Shown piece after piece: positions 8,860-16,346 of a stretch of DNA of 64,000 bases. The DNA lies in assembly GCA_023457895.1 (NCBI GenBank), contig JAEXAY010000008.1, forward strand, positions 1 through 64,000. Direction: 5' to 3'. This DNA is from Pseudomonadota bacterium. Lineage in GTDB: Bacteria > Pseudomonadota > Alphaproteobacteria > Sphingomonadales > Sphingomonadaceae. The notes under the pieces are model-generated. The model did no database searches, was not told the DNA's origin, and worked only from the letters and a program-made list of their open reading frames with translations. Made by a program: the position numbers and the translations under genes. How positions within the stretch are numbered: position 1 is the first letter of the stretch; every line of letters starts with the position of its first letter.

Positions 8860-9750
8860 TTACGCGATCTCGGTCGCATCCCATGGGAAGAAGGGCGGCA
8901 TGGCGGAGGCCTTGCCGGCAAAGGCGGGCGGGCGCTTTTCGAGGAACGCCGCGACCCCTTCCTTGCCGTCGGCGATGCTGGTGTAGAACATCGACAGCGA
9001 TTCGATATCGTGCGCGGCGCGGGGGTGCGGCTGGGAACTGTTGCCGAGCACCAACTGGCGGATCAGCGCCACGCTCACCGGCGAGCGGTCGGCGACGAGC
9101 GAGCGGGCGAAGGTAGCGGCGGTTTCGACCAGTTGGTCGGCGGGCAGCACCTCGCGAAAGATGCCGATTTCCGCTGCCTCCGCAGCCGTAAGGATGTCGG
9201 CGCGATAGAATAGTTCGAGCGCCTTTTCGAGGCCGACGATGCGCGGCAGGAACCAGGTCGAGCAGGCTTCCGGCGTGATGCCGAGGCGGCCGAAGACGAA
9301 CCCGATCCGCGCCTTGTCGGAGGCGAAACGGAAGTCCATTGGCAAGGTCATCGTTGCGCCGATCCCGACCGCCGCGCCGTTGATCGCACCGACGATCGGC
9401 TTGGTGCAGGCATACATGGCAAGCGCCACGCGCCCTCCGGTGTCTCGCACACCACGTTCGATCGCACCGGTGACAGGACGCTGCGCCAGATCTGCGAGGC
9501 CCGGCTGCTGGCTTTCATCAAGCCCGAACACATTGCCGCCGACGGAAAGGTCCATGCCCGCGCAAAAGGCGCGCCCTTCCCCGGTAACGAGAATGACGCG
9601 AACCGCATCGTCCCCGCTCGCACGGCGATAGGCATCCACCAGTTCATCGGCCATCTCGACGGTGAAGGTGTTGAGATGATCGGGCCGGTTGAGCGTCAGC
9701 CGCAGCAGGCCATCGTCAACTTCGTAGCGAATGCTGTTATAGCTGGTCAT
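8860..9750 (-). CDS. Enoyl-CoA hydratase/isomerase (crotonase) family protein
   Basis: 296 residues. N-terminal crotonase signature (LLRLTLNRPDHLNTFTVEM), oxyanion-hole segment GEGRAFCAGMDLSVGG and the second conserved stretch KPIVGAINGAAVGIGATMTLPMDFR. The family acts on acyl-CoA thioesters, mostly hydrating trans-2-enoyl-CoA in beta-oxidation. The segment GITPEACSTWFLPRIVG carries a Glu in the region of one catalytic position. It is divergent from two acyl-CoA dehydrogenases (168 bp apart), so it probably catalyses the next step of the same degradation route; the acyl chain cannot be named. Confidence 0.92.
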   Translation of the reverse strand: MTSYNSIRYEVDDGLLRLTLNRPDHLNTFTVEMADELVDAYRRASGDDAVRVILVTGEGRAFCAGMDLSVGGNVFGLDESQQPGLADLAQRPVTGAIERGVRDTGGRVALAMYACTKPIVGAINGAAVGIGATMTLPMDFRFASDKARIGFVFGRLGITPEACSTWFLPRIVGLEKALELFYRADILTAAEAAEIGIFREVLPADQLVETAATFARSLVADRSPVSVALIRQLVLGNSSQPHPRAAHDIESLSMFYTSIADGKEGVAAFLEKRPPAFAGKASAMPPFFPWDATEIA

Positions 9751-9917
9751 CGCGATGAAATCCTTTTTGCTCGGGGAACATTGCCGCCCGCCTGCCCCGG
9801 CGGGGCTACGGCGTCAACGGCGATGTGATTGCCGGTCTTGCCCTGCTGCCTTCGATCTGCTTTCACCATTGGCATAATTGTCAGTGGTGACGGCCAAAAA
9901 GGGATGAGGGGGCGCAA

Positions 9918-11069
9918 TTGTTTGACAGTCTGACCTTCGCGGCACTGCCGCCCGAAGACGAAGCGCTGCGCCCGGCGATTCGCGCGCTGGCGGTCGAAGC
10001 GGCGGCCTCGCTTCCGGCCGATATCCGCGCGCGGTCCTGGTCGGGCTTCGACGCGGATTACAGCCGCCGCCTCGGCGCTGCCGGGTTTATCGGCCTGACG
10101 CTCCCGCAGCAATATGGCGGCGGCGGGCGCGGACCGTTTGCGCGCTTCGTCGTCGTCGAGGAACTGCTCGCAGTCGGGGCCCCGGTCGCCGCGCACTGGA
10201 TCGCCGACCGGCAGAGCGCGCCGCTGATCCTCCATTACGGCACCGAGGAGCAGCGCCAATTCTATCTGCCCCGCATCTGCCGCGGCGAGATTTTCTTCTG
10301 CATCGGGATGAGCGAACCGGGGTCGGGATCGGATCTCGCCAGCGTGCGCTCACGCGCCGAACGTACCGCGACCGGCTGGCGCGTCAGCGGCCAGAAAATC
10401 TGGACCACCAACGCGATGCACAGCGATTACATGATCGCGCTGCTGCGTACCTCCGGCACGCCGGAAGATCGCCATGCGGGATTGTCGCAGCTCATCGTCG
10501 ACCTGAAGGCGCCGGGGGCCACCGTCCGTCCGATCGCTGATCTCGCGGGCGACGCGCATTTCGCCGAGGTATTTTTCGACAATGTCGAGCTCCCGGCCGA
10601 CGCGCTGATCGGGCAGGAGGGCGAAGGCTGGAAGCAGGTGACGGCCGAACTCGCTTTCGAGCGCAGCGGGCCGGAACGCATCTATGCAAGCGTCGTGCTG
10701 CTCGATGGCTGGATCCGTCATTTGCAGCAGGCCGGGCGCCGGGACAGCGCGACGCTGGCGCTGGTGGGGGATTTCACCGCCCGTCTGGCGACGCTGCGCG
10801 CCATGTCGATTGCCTGCACCGCGCGCCTCGCCGCGGGGGAAAGCCCAGTAACCGAGGCGTCGCTGGTCAAGGATCTCGGCACCAGTTTCGAGCAGGAATT
10901 GCCGCGGGCTATCGGCGATGATCTCGCCGCACATCCGGATGAGCCGGTAAGCGAAGAGCTCCACCGTACGCTCCATTATGTCACGCAGGTCGCGCCAAGC
11001 TTTTCGCTGCGCGGCGGCACAAGGGAAATATTGCGCGGGATCATCGCGCGCGGGATGGGGCTGCGCTGA
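9918..11069 (+). CDS. Acyl-CoA dehydrogenase, first subunit of a coupled pair
   Basis: 383 residues. The start is a TTG at 9918 (TTG TTT GAC), preceded by AGGGGG seven bases upstream; no in-frame ATG or GTG with a better site is present. All acyl-CoA dehydrogenase parts are visible: helical N-terminal domain, GLTLPQQYGGGG, the FAD/substrate motif FFCIGMSEPGSGSDLASV, RVSGQKIWTTNA, the middle beta domain and the C-terminal helical domain ending GGTREILRGIIARGMGL. The stop overlaps the next start (TGATG). The adjacent pair resembles heterotetrameric acyl-CoA dehydrogenases that act on steroid or other bulky CoA esters, but the substrate is not known. Confidence 0.92.
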   Translation: MFDSLTFAALPPEDEALRPAIRALAVEAAASLPADIRARSWSGFDADYSRRLGAAGFIGLTLPQQYGGGGRGPFARFVVVEELLAVGAPVAAHWIADRQSAPLILHYGTEEQRQFYLPRICRGEIFFCIGMSEPGSGSDLASVRSRAERTATGWRVSGQKIWTTNAMHSDYMIALLRTSGTPEDRHAGLSQLIVDLKAPGATVRPIADLAGDAHFAEVFFDNVELPADALIGQEGEGWKQVTAELAFERSGPERIYASVVLLDGWIRHLQQAGRRDSATLALVGDFTARLATLRAMSIACTARLAAGESPVTEASLVKDLGTSFEQELPRAIGDDLAAHPDEPVSEELHRTLHYVTQVAPSFSLRGGTREILRGIIARGMGLR

Positions 11070-12058
11070 TGGAATATGCGGAAATCGTCGAGCCGTTTGA
11101 ACGGATGCTTGAAGCGGTTTCGCCGCCCGACGCGGTGCGCGCGGTCGAGCGGGGCGAAGGCTTTGACGCCATGTGGAACGAAATTTCGGCCTCGGGTTTT
11201 CTCGATGCGCTGGTGAGCGAGACTGCAGGCGGTTTTGGCCTGCCCGCGCGCGCGGTGGAGCAATTATGGCAGGCGCTCGGCCGCCACGCAGTACCGCTTC
11301 CGGTCGGCGAAACCATGATCGCCCGCGCTTTGCTGGCGGAAGCGGGACAGGAGGTTCCCAACGGACCGATCGCGCTGGCGATCGGCGAGGCCGGAAAACC
11401 GGTCATCGTGCCGATGGGGCTCGTTACGCGGCACTTCCTCGTTCAACAGGGCGCAGGCCTGTCGCTGGTGGCGGTCCAACCCGAAGCCGCGCAGCCCACC
11501 GGCGTTGCCGGCAGTTTTGCCGCGCGGATACAATTCAATGCCCTCCCCGGCCAGTTCGCCGCGCCGCCGCAGGGCTTGCGCGCGCAGGCCGCGCTGTTGC
11601 GCGCCGCGCTCATCGCCGGGGCCGCCGACCGTCTGCTGGGCATGACCAGCGCTTATGCCAATGAACGCGTCCAGTTCGGCAAGCCGATAGGCCGCCAGCA
11701 GGCGTTGCAGCAACAGATGGCAGTGATGGCCGAACAGGCGGTCGCCGCCCGTTTCGCCTCGCAGATCGGCTGTGCCGGCGGATTGCCGCCCGCGCTCTCC
11801 GCCGTTGCCACCGCCAAGTCGGTCGCCAGCAAGGCCGCCGCCGAAATCGCCGCGATCGCCCATGCCGTCCACGGTGCGATCGGCATCAGCGCGGAGTTCG
11901 ACCTCAACCTTTACACCCGCCGCCTCCACGAATGGCGGCTGGGGGACGGATCGGAAAGCTACTGGAACCGCCTGCTCGGGGCCGAGCGGCTTCTGCACCC
12001 GACAGGCTCCGTGGATTATATCCGGCAGGCCATAGCCGAACCTGCACCGGCGGCCTGA
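11069..12058 (+). CDS. Acyl-CoA dehydrogenase family protein, second subunit
   Basis: 329 residues, shorter than a standard enzyme (about 380). The C-terminal helical domain is clear: AYANERVQFGKPIGRQQALQQQMA and AIAHAVHGAIGISAEFDLNLYTRRLHEW. The N-terminal and middle domains are shortened, and the usual EPGSGSD and W(T/I)TNA motifs are not seen, so FAD/substrate contacts may be shared with the first subunit. Translation is coupled to the preceding gene by a TGATG overlap. Known heteromeric dehydrogenases have one degenerate subunit; that this pair forms such a complex is inference. It ends 15 bp from the convergent oxidoreductase gene. Confidence 0.88.
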   Translation: MEYAEIVEPFERMLEAVSPPDAVRAVERGEGFDAMWNEISASGFLDALVSETAGGFGLPARAVEQLWQALGRHAVPLPVGETMIARALLAEAGQEVPNGPIALAIGEAGKPVIVPMGLVTRHFLVQQGAGLSLVAVQPEAAQPTGVAGSFAARIQFNALPGQFAAPPQGLRAQAALLRAALIAGAADRLLGMTSAYANERVQFGKPIGRQQALQQQMAVMAEQAVAARFASQIGCAGGLPPALSAVATAKSVASKAAAEIAAIAHAVHGAIGISAEFDLNLYTRRLHEWRLGDGSESYWNRLLGAERLLHPTGSVDYIRQAIAEPAPAA

Positions 12059-12073
12059 CCGGCAGCGTCCCGT

Positions 12074-13684
12074 TCAGCCAAAGAGCCGCGCAACCGGACC
12101 GGCTTCGCGGATCACGGCCCTGGCGCAATTATGCCCGGGCGCGCCGGTGACGCCGCCGCCCGGATGCGTGCCGGAGCCGCACATATAGAGGCCCTTGAGC
12201 GGCCCCTTGTAGCTGCCGTGGCCGAGCACCGGACGCGCCGCCCACATCTGGTCGAGGCTGAGATGGCCGTGCATGATGTCGCCGTCCACAAGCCCGAACC
12301 GGCGTTCAAGCCCCTTGGGCGAGAGGATCATTTGGCCCAGAATCGAGGCACGGAAGCCGGGCGCATGGCGTTCGACCGTGTCGATGATGCAATCGGCGGC
12401 GACCTGCTCATGATCGTCCCAGTCGGTCCCGTCCGGCAAATGCGGCGCGAACTGCTGGCAGAACAGGCTCGCGACATGCCGTCCCGGCGGCGCGAGGCTG
12501 TCGTCGACCGTCGAAGGGATCAGCATCTCGACGATGGGCGCGCGCGACCAGCCATGCGCCTTCGCATCGGTAAAGGCGCGGTCCATATAATCGAGCGTCG
12601 GCGCGATGATGATGCCCGACCGGTGATGCTCCCCGGGCTCCGGCAGGCAGGTGAAACGGGGGAGTTCGTTCAGCGCGACATTCATGCGGAAGGTTCCGGA
12701 GCCTGTCCGGTAACCCCTGATGCGCCGGACGAAATCGGCGGGAAGATCGCTTGCATCAATCAGCCGCTGAAAGAGGAGCTTCGGCCCGACGTTGGCGATC
12801 ACGCGGCGGCCGGCGATCTCCTCGCCGCTCGTAAGCCGGACGCCCACGGCCTTGCCGCCATCGACCAGCACCTTGGCGACCGGACTGTCGAGGCTGATCT
12901 CGACCCCGGCCTCGCGGCAAACGTCCGCCATGATCTGGGTGATCCGGCCCATGCCGCCGACGACATGGCCCCACGCGCCTTTCTTGCCGTTGACCTCGCC
13001 GAAGACATGGTGGAGCAGCACATAGGCGCTGCCCGGCGTGTCGGGCGAGGCATAGTTGCCGACCACCGCGTCGAAACCGAATGCGGCCTTGACCGCCTCG
13101 CTTTCGAACCAGCCATCGAGAAAGTCGCGTGCCGACTTGGTGAAGAGATCGAGCACATCGCGCTGCTGTTCGATCGGGAGGCGTGCGAGCATCCGCCCCT
13201 GCCGCGCGCCGGATAGCCAGGTGCGCAAGCCATCGCCGGCATTGGGCGGGATCTGCAACGCCAGCCCGCGCAGTACCTCCGCCACATTTTCGAGCATCGC
13301 ATAGTAACGCGGCAGGGCTTCGGCATCCCGCACGCTGAAGCGGCGAAACGCCGCCTGCGTCCGTTCGAGCCCGCCGCCGAGCTTCAGATAACCGCCATCC
13401 TCCTGCGGGAGGAAGTTGGAGATCGGCCGCTCGATCACGCGGTAGCCATGATCCGCAAGCTTCATGTCGCGGATGACCTTCGGCTGAAGCAGGCTGACCG
13501 TGTAGCTTGCGGTGCTGTTGCGAAAGCCGGGATGAAATTCCTCGGTTACCGCGGCGCCGCCGATCACGCCGCGGGCTTCGAGGATGCGCACCTTCATGCC
13601 AGCACGGGCAAGATAGAAAGCGCATACCAGGCCATTGTGCCCGCCGCCGATGATGAGTGCATCATAATGCGTATTGACCGGCAA
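12074..13684 (-). CDS. FAD-dependent oxidoreductase, PYROXD2 / phytoene desaturase-like
   Basis: 536 residues from a TTG at 13684 (LPVNTHYDALIIGGG), which has GGGAGAG in front at good spacing; an in-frame ATG at 13726 would add 14 residues without obvious homology. The dinucleotide-binding fold is at the N-terminus (ALIIGGGHNGLVCAFYLARAG, then a conserved acidic residue in RILEA). The C-terminal segment MCGSGTHPGGGVTGAPGHNCARAV is characteristic of the PYROXD2/CrtI superfamily. No carotenoid genes are nearby, so a role in carotenoid synthesis is not supported; a general amine-oxidase-like FAD oxidoreductase is the safer call. Confidence 0.86.
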   Translation of the reverse strand: MPVNTHYDALIIGGGHNGLVCAFYLARAGMKVRILEARGVIGGAAVTEEFHPGFRNSTASYTVSLLQPKVIRDMKLADHGYRVIERPISNFLPQEDGGYLKLGGGLERTQAAFRRFSVRDAEALPRYYAMLENVAEVLRGLALQIPPNAGDGLRTWLSGARQGRMLARLPIEQQRDVLDLFTKSARDFLDGWFESEAVKAAFGFDAVVGNYASPDTPGSAYVLLHHVFGEVNGKKGAWGHVVGGMGRITQIMADVCREAGVEISLDSPVAKVLVDGGKAVGVRLTSGEEIAGRRVIANVGPKLLFQRLIDASDLPADFVRRIRGYRTGSGTFRMNVALNELPRFTCLPEPGEHHRSGIIIAPTLDYMDRAFTDAKAHGWSRAPIVEMLIPSTVDDSLAPPGRHVASLFCQQFAPHLPDGTDWDDHEQVAADCIIDTVERHAPGFRASILGQMILSPKGLERRFGLVDGDIMHGHLSLDQMWAARPVLGHGSYKGPLKGLYMCGSGTHPGGGVTGAPGHNCARAVIREAGPVARLFG

Positions 13685-13739
13685 TCTTCTCTCCCTGGTT
13701 GCGCATATCCCATCTCTATCCCCCATCGACGGAAACGCA

Positions 13740-13761
13740 CGTGTAAAATCGCGTTTACACG
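13740..13761. promoter_or_regulatory. Palindromic operator-like site between divergent genes
   Basis: Perfect 8-bp inverted arms (CGTGTAAA at 13740-13747 and TTTACACG at 13754-13761) around a 6-base centre. It contains TGT-N12-ACA (13742-13759), the consensus known for CrtJ/PpsR-type repressors, which control cytochrome bd oxidase genes in Rhodobacter. It lies 14 bases before the cioA start, so a bound protein would block cioA transcription or initiation. The regulator is not identified, and a TetR-type operator is an equally good reading. Confidence 0.45.
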
Positions 13762-13774
13762 CCTATGAGGAGGC

Positions 13775-15184
13775 ATGGCCGAGTCGGAGACAGCCGTGCT
13801 GCTCGCGCGCATCCAGTTTGCGTTCACGATCAGCTTCCATTTCTTGCTGCCCGCCTTCACCATCGGACTTGCGAGCTTTCTCGCGGTGCTTGAGGCGCTG
13901 TGGCTCAAGACCGGCGCGGAACGATACGACATTCTTTATCGCTTCTGGGTCAAGATTTTTGCGATCGTGTTCGGGATGGGCGTCGTCTCGGGGATTGTCA
14001 TGTCGTACCAGATCGGAACCAACTGGTCGGTGTTTTCCGACCGGGCGGGTCCGATTGTCGGGCCGCTGATGGCGTATGAGGTGCTGACCGCCTTCTTTCT
14101 CGAAGCGGGATTTCTGGGGGTCATGCTGTTCGGCAAGGAGAAAGTGGGCAAGGGGTTGCATTTTCTCGCAACGCTCGCGGTCGCCATTGGCACGCTGATC
14201 TCGTCCTTCTGGATCCTGTCGGTCAACAGCTGGATGCAGACGCCCGTCGGCTATGCGCTCAATGCGGCCGGCCAGTTCGTGCCCGGAGCGAGCTGGTGGG
14301 ACATCGTGTGGAACCCGAGCTTCCCCTACCGGCTCGTCCACACGGTAATCGCGACCTACCTTACTACCGCGCTCGCCGTCGGCGCGGTCGGCGCCTGGCA
14401 TCTGCTGCGCGATTCCGCCAACCGCCCGGCCCGGACCATGTTCTCGATGGCGATGTGGATGGCGGTGCTGGTGGCGCCGCTACAGGTCGTGGCCGGCGAC
14501 CTTCATGGCCTCAACACGCTCGAGCACCAGCCGGCCAAGATCATGGCGATGGAAGGCCATTTCCAGAGCCATCCCGAAGGCGCGCCTCTGATCCTGTTCG
14601 GCATCCCTGACCAGCGTGAGCAGCGCGTCGATTATGCGCTGGCGATTCCCAAGGCGGGGTCGCTTATCCTCAAGCATGATCCGGATGCGCCGATGGCCGG
14701 GTTCGACACACTGCCGCGCGACGAGCAGCCGCCGGTGGCCATTGTCTTCTGGTCATTCCGGATCATGGTCGGGCTGGGTCTGTTGATGCTGGGGCTCGGC
14801 CTGTGGGGGCTGCTGGCGCGGCTGCGGCGCCGGCTCTACGACTGGAGAGCGCTCCACCGTGCCGCGGTGTGGATGGGCCCGTCCGGCTTTATCGCGGTGA
14901 TCGCGGGCTGGGTCACCACCGAAGTCGGGCGCCAGCCCTGGGTCATCCATGGACTGATGCGCACCTCCGAGGCGGCCTCACCGCTCGATGCGCCCGCCGT
15001 AGGGGCGTCGCTCGCCGCATTCGTGATCGTCTATTTCATCGTGTTCGGCGCCGGTTTCTGGTATATCGCCAAACTCATGGCGCGGCCGCCCCAGCCTGAA
15101 AGCGCCGAGGCCGCTACCGTCCCGACGCGGGCCGCCGGCATTACCCCGGCCGCCGGGCTTGCCGGACCGGAGCATCATCGATGA
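13775..15184 (+). CDS. cioA: Cytochrome bd-type (cyanide-insensitive) ubiquinol oxidase subunit I
   Basis: 469 residues. Subunit I of the bd oxidase, an inner-membrane quinol:O2 oxidoreductase. Hydrophobic throughout with about nine helices; His22 in FAFTISFHFLL corresponds to a haem ligand, and FFLEAGFLGVMLFG is the conserved segment with the Glu of the proton path. The Q-loop is short (LNTLEHQPAKIMAMEGHF...), which marks the CioA rather than the long-Q-loop CydA class. An AGGAGG lies only one base before the ATG, an unusually tight spacing. The gene overlaps cioB by 4 bp (ATGA), and a palindrome sits just upstream. Confidence 0.95.
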   Translation: MAESETAVLLARIQFAFTISFHFLLPAFTIGLASFLAVLEALWLKTGAERYDILYRFWVKIFAIVFGMGVVSGIVMSYQIGTNWSVFSDRAGPIVGPLMAYEVLTAFFLEAGFLGVMLFGKEKVGKGLHFLATLAVAIGTLISSFWILSVNSWMQTPVGYALNAAGQFVPGASWWDIVWNPSFPYRLVHTVIATYLTTALAVGAVGAWHLLRDSANRPARTMFSMAMWMAVLVAPLQVVAGDLHGLNTLEHQPAKIMAMEGHFQSHPEGAPLILFGIPDQREQRVDYALAIPKAGSLILKHDPDAPMAGFDTLPRDEQPPVAIVFWSFRIMVGLGLLMLGLGLWGLLARLRRRLYDWRALHRAAVWMGPSGFIAVIAGWVTTEVGRQPWVIHGLMRTSEAASPLDAPAVGASLAAFVIVYFIVFGAGFWYIAKLMARPPQPESAEAATVPTRAAGITPAAGLAGPEHHR

Positions 15185-16182
15185 GCGCTGATCTCACCGT
15201 CGTCTGGGCATTCCTCATCGCCTTCGCAGTCGCGATGTATGTGGTGATGGACGGTTTCGATCTCGGCATCGGCATCCTGTTTCCGCGTTTCCGCACCGGC
15301 CCCGAGCGCGATCAGGCGATGAACAGCATCGCGCCGGTGTGGGACGGCAACGAGACCTGGCTTGTGCTGGGCGGCGGCGGGTTGATGGCGGCGTTTCCGC
15401 TCGCCTACGCGATCATTCTGCCCGCGCTTTATGCGCCGCTGATCGCGATGCTGCTGGGGCTCGTGCTGCGCGGTGTCGCGTTCGAGTTCCGCTGGCGCGA
15501 TCCCGCCCACCGTGCGGGATGGGACTTTGCCTTCACGGCGGGTTCGCTGATCGCCACGCTGGCGCAGGGGATCACGCTCGGCGCGCTGCTACAGGGCATC
15601 GCGATCGAAGGCCGCGCCTATGCGGGCGGCTGGTGGGACTGGTTGACGCCCTTCTCCCTGCTGACCGGCATCAGCCTTGCTATCGGATACGCATTGCTTG
15701 GCGCCTGCTGGCTGATCTGGAAAACCGAAGGCGAATTGCAGGCGAAAGCCTATCGTCTCGCCCGGCCGCTTGGTCTTGCGCTGATTGTGGCCATCGGAGC
15801 GGTGAGCCTTGCGACGCCCTTTCTCGAAGCCGATTACTGGAGACGCTGGTTTACCTATCCGGCGATCGTCGCGACCGCACCCGTACCTTTCATGATGGCG
15901 GTGCTGATCGCGATCTTCCTGCGCAGCCTCGCCAAAAAGCAGGAGCGCGTTCCGTTTTTTTCCGCGCTTGGCCTGTTCCTGCTGTCGCTTGCCGGTCTCG
16001 GGATTTCGATCTGGCCCAACGTCATCCCCGCCCGGATCAGCATTTGGGAAGCGGCCGCTCCTCATGCGAGTCAGGCCTTCATGCTCGTCGGAGCCGCGAT
16101 CACCATCCCCGTGATCCTCGCCTATACCGTGTGGGCTTACTGGGTGTTCCGCGGCAAGGTTGACGAAGCGGGCTATCATTGA
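15181..16182 (+). CDS. cioB: Cytochrome bd-type ubiquinol oxidase subunit II
   Basis: 333 residues, about eight to nine membrane helices. Conserved CydB/CioB features: VVMDGFDLGIGIL near the N-terminus, WDGNETWLVLGGGGLMAAFP, and FRWRDPAHRAGWDFAF. It pairs with subunit I to hold the haems of the oxidase. The start overlaps the cioA stop, and its own stop overlaps the start of a 35-codon gene (TGATG), so the three are one translationally coupled unit. Confidence 0.95.
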   Translation: MSADLTVVWAFLIAFAVAMYVVMDGFDLGIGILFPRFRTGPERDQAMNSIAPVWDGNETWLVLGGGGLMAAFPLAYAIILPALYAPLIAMLLGLVLRGVAFEFRWRDPAHRAGWDFAFTAGSLIATLAQGITLGALLQGIAIEGRAYAGGWWDWLTPFSLLTGISLAIGYALLGACWLIWKTEGELQAKAYRLARPLGLALIVAIGAVSLATPFLEADYWRRWFTYPAIVATAPVPFMMAVLIAIFLRSLAKKQERVPFFSALGLFLLSLAGLGISIWPNVIPARISIWEAAAPHASQAFMLVGAAITIPVILAYTVWAYWVFRGKVDEAGYH

Positions 16183-16289
16183 TGCGCCTGCCCAGCGCGC
16201 GGCAATGGGGCTGGCTCGTCATCATCTGGGTGGCGAGCGTGGCGGCTCTCGGGGTGGTGGCGTGGATTATCCGGGCGGTGTTGAAGTAG
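16182..16289 (+). CDS. Small single-helix membrane protein, DUF2474 type, third gene of the cio operon
   Basis: 35 residues: MRLPSARQWGWLVIIWVASV continuing AALGVVAWIIRAVLK. A basic N-terminus is followed by one long hydrophobic helix, matching the short DUF2474 proteins that sit behind cioAB in many Proteobacteria, comparable in position to CydX of E. coli. The start overlaps the cioB stop as TGATG, which is strong support for translation. Likely role: a small accessory subunit stabilising the oxidase. It is too short for ordinary ORF calling and is easily missed. Confidence 0.82.
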   Translation: MRLPSARQWGWLVIIWVASVAALGVVAWIIRAVLK

Positions 16290-16346
16290 CCCGCGCCTCC
16301 CTGGTGAGAGAGGGCGGACACCTCAGGGGGCGAAACAACTAAACGC

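Noticed and set aside
12074..13684. Carotenoid phytoene desaturase (CrtI)
   Set aside because: The C-terminal GSGTHPGGGVTGAPGHN pattern is shared by PYROXD2-type proteins, and no crtB, crtE or other carotenoid genes are nearby.
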